Below, piece by piece: positions 7,013 to 12,207 of a DNA stretch of 12,207 nt. Source of the stretch: a bacterium (lineage in GTDB: Bacteria > SM23-31 > JAUVVT01); NCBI GenBank assembly GCA_030616165.1, contig JAUWXV010000105.1, positions 1 to 12,207 of the forward strand, given 5' to 3'. The first letter of the stretch is position 1. The number at the start of each line of letters is the position of its first letter. The notes below the pieces were generated by a model that was not told the origin of the DNA, ran no database searches, and was given only the letters and a program-made list of their open reading frames with translations. Both the position numbers and the translations under genes were made by a program.

Positions 7013-7210
7013 TTATTTTTCAGAAGGAATAGCGGCAATAACAATGCTAACCACCGAAATACTGATACCGAAAATATATTCAAGTTCATGCCCCCCTTTC
7101 TCAATATTCATTACTATTCCATGAACAGTTAAAAAACTTCCGATAAGAATAACAACACAGAGCCAAGACCTTACACTTAATCCAAGAAAAGTTTTATTAA
7201 TAAACCGCAT
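7013..7210 (-). CDS. Small two-helix membrane protein
   Basis: A 65-residue protein with two probable membrane helices (about residues 16-34 and 45-62) separated by a charged loop with Glu, Lys and His (36-43). The last residues, Pro-Ser-Glu-Lys, are polar. GGAG lies five bases upstream of the ATG, and the gene begins 39 bases after the stop of the Nramp-like transporter on the same strand, so the two are probably co-transcribed. I do not recognise the family. It could be an accessory subunit or regulator of the transporter, by context only. Confidence 0.65.
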   Translation of the reverse strand: MRFINKTFLGLSVRSWLCVVILIGSFLTVHGIVMNIEKGGHELEYIFGISISVVSIVIAAIPSEK

Positions 7211-7249
7211 ATTTCTCCTTTTTCATAAACAAACAAATTCCTACAAAGT

Positions 7250-8614
7250 TTAGAAAAATTTACCAACAATATAACCTGCCGTCCCCAGAGCGTTGATAAA
7301 TATAGCAATTAACATCCCTAAATTCCAGAGATATCCCTTCCAGCCCCTGTTTACATATTCGCCGAGATAATCCTTTCTATTCTGCAAAATAAAGAAACAA
7401 ATAAAAGTAATTGGTGTCATGACGAGATTAAATGCAGAAGTCCAAACAGGAACCCACCAAGGCCAAGTCATAAAAGCTCCGATTATCCCAATATTTGCAA
7501 TAGAGGTTGTTAATCTAAATTTCCAGCCTCTTGGTTCAAATCCAAACATTTCAGATAATACAAATCCACATATTAACATTTCCAGAATCATTGTAGAAAC
7601 ACACATTCCTAAAATTCCGACAGATAAAATTACTCTTGCAGTTAGCAGACCAGCCAGAGGTTCAAGGGCACGGGCGACATCTGTTACGCCTTCTACATCA
7701 ACAATCCCGCTGTTTGCAACAGCAATAAGGAGCAAACTTGGCGCAATTACCGATGGAATAAACATACTCAATGTAAGGTCAAAATCTTTTAATCCTCTAT
7801 GTTCTTTAACCCACCTTCTCGCAAGCATTACATAAGGATAAAGAAATGTGGTATTAACGCCGATAGATGCGCCAAGAAGTGCCAGAATAATCATAACAGC
7901 ACTAATATCGTGCGGGATTTTAAAAAAGAAAAAACCTTTAAAAGTTGCGCCCCAGTTAATACCGGTTTTAATAACAACCAATACTAATGCTAAAACAAAA
8001 CCCCAGACCAGATACTTTAATACATGTTCAAACCTGATAATGTATTTTCTCCTCCCTGTTCCATAACTCCAGCAAATATAAGTAGATAATATGAGGAAAA
8101 AGCCAGCAATTATCACAGTGGATATCCAACCAGGCATTCCAAATTTTTCTACTGAAAACATATATTTAACCACATCCGTTCCGAGAGCATATTGAGGAAA
8201 CTGCCAAACCACAGATGCAAGGAGCACATTAATGCCCCAGAATACTGCGAGTGCCGGATGAAGTTTATTCCAGAAAACCTTATAAGGACGTTCTCCAGTA
8301 AAACAAACCTGATAACCTATTGCAGCAAGGCAGAGAATACCGAAAAACTTTCCCAACGGAACAACCCAGAGCAGATCATATCCAAATCTTCCTGCATTAA
8401 TTGCAGAACCGGCGGTTGCTGCACCAAGCGTTAATGCACTCAGAAGCCACGCTGGTCCGATAAATTTGAAATAACCTCTCCAGCGGTTGAATATTGATGG
8501 TCTATTGTTGATATCCCTCAGCGCCTCTTTTTCTTTTTCAAAAGCCGCATCGTCCTTTTTGCTAATAAAAAAGAATTTTTGTGTCTCCTTTTGATTTTCT
8601 CTATTTTCTTTCAT
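7250..8614 (-). CDS. Divergent Nramp-fold transporter lacking metal-binding motifs
   Basis: A 454-residue inner-membrane protein: a 45-residue charged cytoplasmic N-terminus, then about eleven helices. FIGPAWLLSALTLGAATAGS (51-70) aligns with helix 1 of the Nramp family, which normally reads GPG...DPGN; here GAAT (64-67) replaces DPGN. Helix 6 normally carries MPHN after GA; here GASIGVNTT (248-256) puts Gly-Val-Asn-Thr there. The Asp, Asn and Met that hold manganese or iron in canonical Nramp proteins are therefore absent, as in the remote GAGD-type branch annotated as Nramp-like. Substrate could be another cation, or an amino acid or organic solute as in other LeuT-fold (APC superfamily) carriers. 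The start has no obvious ribosome binding site, though no better start is available. The downstream partner is the 65-residue membrane protein. Confidence 0.8.
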   Translation of the reverse strand: MKENRENQKETQKFFFISKKDDAAFEKEKEALRDINNRPSIFNRWRGYFKFIGPAWLLSALTLGAATAGSAINAGRFGYDLLWVVPLGKFFGILCLAAIGYQVCFTGERPYKVFWNKLHPALAVFWGINVLLASVVWQFPQYALGTDVVKYMFSVEKFGMPGWISTVIIAGFFLILSTYICWSYGTGRRKYIIRFEHVLKYLVWGFVLALVLVVIKTGINWGATFKGFFFFKIPHDISAVMIILALLGASIGVNTTFLYPYVMLARRWVKEHRGLKDFDLTLSMFIPSVIAPSLLLIAVANSGIVDVEGVTDVARALEPLAGLLTARVILSVGILGMCVSTMILEMLICGFVLSEMFGFEPRGWKFRLTTSIANIGIIGAFMTWPWWVPVWTSAFNLVMTPITFICFFILQNRKDYLGEYVNRGWKGYLWNLGMLIAIFINALGTAGYIVGKFF

Positions 8615-8654
8615 TCTAATATATGTTTTATTTATGGTTAACTTTATTCCAAGT

Positions 8655-8683
8655 ATAATACAAAAAAATATCTAAAAATGCAA
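8655..8683 (-). promoter_or_regulatory. Possible promoter for Nramp-like gene
   Basis: On the minus strand TTGCAT (8678-8683) and TATTAT (8655-8660) are 17 bases apart, about 40 bases before the start codon. The -10 match is good and the -35 match is poor. Position and spacing suit transcription of the Nramp-like and small membrane genes. Confidence 0.35.
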
Positions 8684-8746
8684 TTTTAAAATAATTTTTT
8701 TTATACTTTTCGTCCATGTGGATAGTCCAATGTGTTTAATTTTATC

Positions 8747-8775
8747 TTGACATTTCAGGTTTAATGAATTATATA
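8747..8775 (+). promoter_or_regulatory. Sigma-70-like promoter for exported hydrolase
   Basis: TTGACA (8747-8752), a perfect -35 consensus, is followed after 17 bases by TATATA (8770-8775). Transcription would start near 8782 and leave a leader of about 170 bases before the hydrolase ATG at 8956. It overlaps the divergent intergenic region shared with the Nramp-like gene. Confidence 0.55.
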
Positions 8776-8783
8776 GTAGTTTG

Positions 8784-8859
8784 ATACCTTTTATTTGTTT
8801 CAGAAATACATAAATCTCCAAAAGATAATATATTAACAATATATTAATGAAAAAGGTAT
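8784..8859 (+). other. Leader with long-range inverted repeat and internal direct repeat
   Basis: Just after the predicted start of transcription, ATACCTTTT (8784-8792) is a perfect complement of AAAAGGTAT (8851-8859), 58 bases apart. Between them AATATATTAA occurs twice (8827-8836 and 8838-8847). The arms would close a leader domain if transcribed. No known riboswitch is recognised. Confidence 0.3.
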
Positions 8860-8955
8860 GCGGAATGTTAAATTTTTAAAAATAACGAAAAAAAGTGCAT
8901 ATCTAAAATTAAGAAAATTAATTTAAAAAATAATCATAATTTATGGAGGTCTGGT

Positions 8956-9858
8956 ATGAAAAAATTGAAATGGATGGTTGTAATATTATTTTGTTCATTA
9001 CTTGTATTGAATTTAAATGCTGCGGATTCAGGTATAGTCATTTCTGCTTATCAAGGTCAGTGTAATGACGGCAATTTTGATGAGAATCTTAAAACTGTTT
9101 ATAGAGTAATAAAAACGGCTCTTGAGCGTAAATCTGACTTTTTATGTTTTCCGGAAACATTTTTATCAGGATATTATACAAAGGAACAGGTTTTACGAGG
9201 AGCAGTCAAATTAGATGACCCACGGTTAACAAGGCTTATCAAATCAACTGCCAATTATGATATGGTTGTCCTCGTGGGAGTGGCGGAAAAAACTGAGGAG
9301 ACTATGTATAATACTCAATTAGTGATGTATAAAGGAGAGCTTTTGGGGAAATACAGCAAAATAATGCTGATTGGAGGTGACAGGAGAATAGGGTTTGAAA
9401 CCGGGAAATCTATGCCAGTTTTCGAGGCAAAAGGCGTAAAATTTTCATGTATAATATGCGCAGATTCGTCATACCCGGAGCCAGCGCTCCTGGCACGATA
9501 CCAGGGAGCCATTCTTCTTTTCAGCCCGCATTATAATTCTCTCGCTATCGATAGAATGGATAATCATCGAATCAGGGTACGCAACAATCATATTGGAATA
9601 GCAGCATTAACGAGGATGATTGTGGTCAGGTCAAACGTTATCAACGTTCATCCGGATAGACTTGGATATGGTGACAGTGCAATCTTTGACCTGAATGGTG
9701 TACCGCTTGCTGAAGCACCCCTATTTAAAGAAACATTGATTACCGCTGAGATTGACAAAGAGACAATCGAGACCTGTAAAAAATGGAAATATCTCGAAAG
9801 ATTCCCTCAAGTATTACGAGAAAAATTGGCAAATCTATTACTTTTTGATTTACCGTAG
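8956..9858 (+). CDS. Sec-exported carbon-nitrogen hydrolase (nitrilase superfamily)
   Basis: A 300-residue protein with a Sec signal peptide (Lys-rich start, hydrophobic core 7-19, probable cleavage after NLNA at 19-22). The mature part is a single alpha-beta-beta-alpha nitrilase domain. The triad is visible: Glu67 in FPETFLSGY, Lys135 in GKYSKIML, Cys168 in CIICADSSYPE. YNT at 118-120 lies where amidases of this family have Tyr-Asn-Ser/Thr. The enzyme should hydrolyse an amide or carbamoyl C-N bond by way of a Cys thioester. Most family members are cytoplasmic, so envelope location is unusual. GGAGG six bases before the ATG fixes the start. It is the only complete plus-strand gene here, transcribed divergently from the Nramp-like gene. 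Substrate unknown. Confidence 0.85.
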   Translation: MKKLKWMVVILFCSLLVLNLNAADSGIVISAYQGQCNDGNFDENLKTVYRVIKTALERKSDFLCFPETFLSGYYTKEQVLRGAVKLDDPRLTRLIKSTANYDMVVLVGVAEKTEETMYNTQLVMYKGELLGKYSKIMLIGGDRRIGFETGKSMPVFEAKGVKFSCIICADSSYPEPALLARYQGAILLFSPHYNSLAIDRMDNHRIRVRNNHIGIAALTRMIVVRSNVINVHPDRLGYGDSAIFDLNGVPLAEAPLFKETLITAEIDKETIETCKKWKYLERFPQVLREKLANLLLFDLP

Positions 9859-9886
9859 AGTTTAAGAGCGAAGGTAAAATTTTCAG

Positions 9887-9944
9887 GAGACTGCCACGCC
9901 TGCGCAGGCGTCGTCCCGAGTACTCGGGACTCCTCGCAATGACA
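9887..9944. repeat. Palindromic dispersed repeat with CCTCGCAATGACA end
   Basis: GAGACTGCCA opens the element and CCTCGCAATGACA closes it. Inside are two perfect palindromes, CGCCTGCGCAGGCG (9897-9910) and GTCCCGAGTACTCGGGAC (9913-9930). This matches a repeat type I recall from many bacterial genomes, usually read in reverse as TCATTGCGAGGA...GCAATCTC. It is GC-rich against an AT-rich background and lies between convergent genes. Open frames across it are artefacts. Confidence 0.7.
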
Positions 9945-9988
9945 GGTGGATTGTGACTGCCAAATCGCTCTGTTTCTTGCAGGAGGAA

Positions 9989-10021
9989 GGGCGAACGGAC
10001 CGTTCGCCCCTACCAATAATG
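9989..10021. repeat. Hairpin repeat followed by CCCCTACCAATAATG
   Basis: GGGCGAACGG (9989-9998) and CCGTTCGCCC (10000-10009) are perfect complements around a single base, followed by CTACCAATAATG. This is the third copy of the hairpin-plus-CCCTAC family. It begins 130 bases after the hydrolase stop and ends eight bases before the Spy-like stop, so it could help end transcription from both sides, although no T tract follows it. Confidence 0.65.
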
Positions 10022-10028
10022 ATGCCAG

Positions 10029-10685
10029 CTACCAGAGACGGCCCCAACCGAAGCCTCTTCCAAGTCCCAATCCACAGGGACCTCTTCCCAATCTCGTACT
10101 ACCCAAAACATTTCTGACATAATATCCCCAATTCCCCAAACCAGTTCCATATCCCGTTCTTAATCCCAATCCTAATCCACCACAATATGGATAGAATGGC
10201 CAGCCATAACCTAAATTATTAGAATTTACAATTGCTTTTTGCTGTTCTGTGAGAATATTTCTAAAATCTTCTGAATGGGCAAAAACCTTCTTCTGAAGTT
10301 CTGCTCGAATTTTATTAATTTCATCAATCTTGACATTTATAGCCGTTTGATCAGGAGGTTGAACAATTGTAAGATTTTGAAGTTCAAGGTTTTTCTGGTT
10401 CAAACTGTTCGGAAGAGCCGCATTTTCACTCTGGAACTTAGTCTTAATTTCATTGAGTTTTTTTATTTGTTCCTGTGTTAGATTGAGTAAATTGGGATAA
10501 TTTGCAAAAGGATAACTTATTAAATTGTAAGTTTTAGGGGCTAAATAACCAGCGTATGGACATCCAGCACCCAAATAATCCATTCCTCTCCCCACTGCTC
10601 TGCCAAAAGGCTGAGAAAATCCCAGTTCCGAAAATAAGAACAAAAAGATTACAAATATTACCGAAATTATTTTATATTTTTTCAT
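10029..10685 (-). CDS. Spy/CpxP-like periplasmic protein with Gly-rich tail
   Basis: A 218-residue protein with a Sec signal peptide (hydrophobic core 5-18, likely cut after LGFS at 21-24). Two LTxxQ motifs, LTQEQ (69-73) and LTEQQ (145-149), flank a helical middle. They are the hallmark of the Spy/CpxP/ZraP family of periplasmic chaperones and metal-stress sensors. The C-terminal 60 residues are Gly/Tyr/Trp/Arg-rich, with Cys168 and Cys204, and are not part of the usual family core. GGAGG eight bases before the ATG supports the start. Last gene of the sigma/anti-sigma operon, 48 bases after the gene at 10734. Likely role: envelope stress protection, or sensing a metal or misfolded protein and passing this to the anti-sigma factor. 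Confidence 0.75.
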   Translation of the reverse strand: MKKYKIISVIFVIFLFLFSELGFSQPFGRAVGRGMDYLGAGCPYAGYLAPKTYNLISYPFANYPNLLNLTQEQIKKLNEIKTKFQSENAALPNSLNQKNLELQNLTIVQPPDQTAINVKIDEINKIRAELQKKVFAHSEDFRNILTEQQKAIVNSNNLGYGWPFYPYCGGLGLGLRTGYGTGLGNWGYYVRNVLGSTRLGRGPCGLGLGRGFGWGRLW

Positions 10686-10733
10686 TGTCTTTTCCTCCTG
10701 TTAGTTTATTTATTATTATCATTTTAACATTAT

Positions 10734-11270
10734 TTAAAAATTATTATCTCTTAACCATCTTGGCCCTCTTCCATCTCCTGTGCCTCTGCCACCCATATAT
10801 CCTTTCCCTTTTCCACCAAATGCTCTACCGCGACCGAACCTTTGATCAAACATTGAAAAATATTTTTCCTGTTGAACCGGGTTCAACAAATTTTTTTCTA
10901 TTATTATACACTTAACCGCTTCTTTCTGAAGATGTGCCTGAAGTAAACTGATTTGGTCTATCAGATTATTTATTAAATCAGTATCAGGATTCTCGCTTAT
11001 GACTGCATTAAACAATTCTATCTGCGTTTCATTTAATTTTATTCCTGCATTTTCTAATTCATTCTCAAATGATACTCTTATTTCTTCAATTTCTGCTGCC
11101 TGAGATTCGTTCAGGTTTAATTTTTCTTTTATTAAAGACTGAACCGACTTCTCCTCCTCCAATATCTCACCTCTTTTTACGATTTCACTATTGGATATGA
11201 TAGTGATTAAAGCAGAAATATTTGTTAAAAATAAAAATGTAATTACAATGATTATTATTTTCTTTTTCAT
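10734..11270 (-). CDS. Spy/CpxP-like protein with RG-rich tail
   Basis: A 178-residue protein with a hydrophobic N-terminus (4-25) that may be an uncleaved anchor, as no clear cleavage site follows. LNESQ (53-57) and LNPVQ (129-133) occupy the places of the two LTxxQ motifs, Thr being replaced by Asn, with a strongly charged helical region between them. The tail from residue 144 to 172 is Gly/Arg-rich, RFGRGRAFGG-like. This is the same architecture as the neighbour at 10029-10685 despite low identity, so they look like ancient duplicates. GAGG nine bases before the ATG supports the start. It follows the anti-sigma gene by 24 bases. Function is inferred from family and context: periplasmic stress or metal-sensing partner. 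Confidence 0.65.
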   Translation of the reverse strand: MKKKIIIIVITFLFLTNISALITIISNSEIVKRGEILEEEKSVQSLIKEKLNLNESQAAEIEEIRVSFENELENAGIKLNETQIELFNAVISENPDTDLINNLIDQISLLQAHLQKEAVKCIIIEKNLLNPVQQEKYFSMFDQRFGRGRAFGGKGKGYMGGRGTGDGRGPRWLRDNNF

Positions 11271-11294
11271 TTAAAATAACCTCATAATCTTTTT

Positions 11295-11753
11295 CTAAAG
11301 TTCTTTATAAAAATTAATATATGCATCTCCGATTGAACCTTCAGGGACTTCATCAAAAATTTCTAAATAGATGTTTTCATCAAATTCTTCCAGATATCCG
11401 CTCATTTCTTTACTTACATAAGAGTCTCCAAGTTCATAACCAAAAAATATTCCAACAGCGAATAACACTCCGTATGCAACAGGCTTGAGATATTTTATTG
11501 GATTCTCAAATATACTCCACACCTTTGGTCTTTCGTATTCCAAAATCTTTCTCTGGAGTTTTGTCCAGAAATAAGGGGAAAGTTCTGACTTTGCCGGAGA
11601 AACCACATAATTCCAGACCGAAGAGAGCTCTTTTACCAGCATTTTGCATTTCTCACATCCGAAAAGATGATTTTCTATTTTAGTTCGTTCTTTTTCTGAA
11701 ACATTCCCTTCAAGATAATCTATTATATTATTTTCAACATATTTGCAATTCAT
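11295..11753 (-). CDS. Zinc-finger anti-sigma factor
   Basis: A 152-residue protein. I start it at the ATG at 11753, with AAGGAG six bases upstream; the frame is open to an ATG ten codons earlier that lacks such a site. The N-terminus is a ZAS/zf-HC2 domain: Cys3, then His29, Cys33 and Cys36 in HLFGCEKC, with ENNIIDYLEGNVSEKER typical of the family helix. A single membrane helix follows near 91-107, and an acidic tail of about 45 residues lies on the far side. It should hold the adjacent ECF sigma factor inactive until a signal, probably detected in the periplasm. The gene starts 56 bases after the sigma stop. Confidence 0.85.
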   Translation of the reverse strand: MNCKYVENNIIDYLEGNVSEKERTKIENHLFGCEKCKMLVKELSSVWNYVVSPAKSELSPYFWTKLQRKILEYERPKVWSIFENPIKYLKPVAYGVLFAVGIFFGYELGDSYVSKEMSGYLEEFDENIYLEIFDEVPEGSIGDAYINFYKEL

Positions 11754-11809
11754 AATTTTCTCCTTATTCACTCTATTAGACACATATTATCTGATAAACT
11801 TTCGCATGA

Positions 11810-12207
11810 TTACAAAACTTCTTTAAGATATATCACAAGTTTTTTCTGAAGATTCATTTTTGCCCTGTGTATTCTTGATTCCACAGAAGAGATTGAACAT
11901 CCCATTATTTCTGCAATCTCCTCATAAGTGAATCCTTCAATATTATATAAAGTAAAAGCAACTCTCTGATTCGAAGGTAATCTATTCAATGCCTTAGAAA
12001 TAATATTCTTTTTTTCTTCGGTTATTACTTTAAAATCAGCAGTAGAATCTTGAGCGGCAGGAATTTCAGCCTCTTTACCCTCGCTTTCCTCTTTTAAACT
12101 AATTTTATTGAATATTCCCGATAATTTTATCTTTCTTATATGGTTTAATGAGCGATTTACGGCAATTCTGTATATCCAGGTGGAAATTTTAGATTCAAAT
12201 TTAAAAC
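11810..12207 (-). CDS. ECF RNA polymerase sigma factor, 5' end outside window
   Basis: The last 131 codons of a sigma-70 family ECF factor; the start lies beyond base 12207. FESKISTWIYRIAVNRSLNH, near the cut end, is region 2.3-2.4, which melts and reads the -10 element. A linker with acidic residues follows, then region 4: ALNRLPSNQRVAFTL, the helix-turn-helix GFTYEEIAEIMGCSISSV, and ESRIHRAKMNLQKKL. The stop is TAA at 11810-11812. The downstream zinc-finger anti-sigma gene is its expected partner, and the two Spy-like genes are probable members of its regulon. Confidence 0.9.
   Translation of the reverse strand, partial: FKFESKISTWIYRIAVNRSLNHIRKIKLSGIFNKISLKEESEGKEAEIPAAQDSTADFKVITEEKKNIISKALNRLPSNQRVAFTLYNIEGFTYEEIAEIMGCSISSVESRIHRAKMNLQKKLVIYLKEVL

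Noticed and set aside
7419-7835. Plus-strand open frame of 138 codons
   Set aside because: Lies wholly antisense to the Nramp-like gene, which has clear family motifs.
9807-10016. Minus-strand open frame of 69 codons
   Set aside because: It translates the dispersed repeats and overlaps the hydrolase end; CHCEES-type peptides are the usual artefact of TCATTGCGAGGA repeats.
10556-10915. Plus-strand open frame of 119 codons
   Set aside because: Spans the junction of the two Spy-like genes on the other strand and has no coding signal of its own.
1-12207. CRISPR array, tRNA, rRNA or transposase genes
   Set aside because: No regular direct repeats with spacers, no tRNA-like cloverleaf with CCA-region motifs, and no transposase motifs were seen.

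Overview
The window is AT-rich DNA from what looks like an uncultured Gram-negative bacterium. Evidence for a Gram-negative cell is the two Tat-exported proteins, a Sec-exported hydrolase and two periplasmic Spy/CpxP-like proteins. Most genes start behind a clear GGAGG-type ribosome binding site, which argues against Bacteroidota. The wide, repeat-studded gaps between genes resemble those in candidate-phylum genomes. I cannot name the lineage.

Left part (1-6368), all on the minus strand in reading order from 6368 down: a truncated gene remnant, an MFS transporter, a Tat-exported TIM-barrel sugar-isomerase-like protein, a second 380-residue MFS paralogue, and a Tat-exported L-fucose/L-arabinose-isomerase-fold protein. 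The gaps between intact genes are about 320-500 bases, so this is a functional cluster more than a tight operon. My inference is uptake of an unusual sugar or polyol, with isomerase-fold chemistry outside the cytoplasm. The gaps contain several hairpins, a 14-base palindrome, low-complexity AT repeats and a possible second coding remnant (2065-2187, plus strand).

Middle part (6369-9858): a repeat-filled spacer, then a two-gene unit on the minus strand. It encodes a divergent Nramp-fold transporter that has lost the canonical metal-binding motifs, followed 39 bases later by a 65-residue two-helix membrane protein. Divergent from it is a Sec-exported carbon-nitrogen hydrolase (nitrilase superfamily) with its Glu-Lys-Cys triad intact and a good sigma-70-like promoter.

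Right part (10029-12207), minus strand: an ECF sigma factor (cut by the window edge), its zinc-finger anti-sigma factor, and two Spy/CpxP-like proteins with Gly/Arg-rich tails. The close spacing suggests one envelope- or metal-stress operon. The 170-base gap where it converges with the hydrolase gene is packed with palindromic dispersed repeats. One of these belongs to a hairpin-plus-CCCTAC family with two other copies in the window. No tRNA, rRNA, CRISPR array or transposase gene was found.
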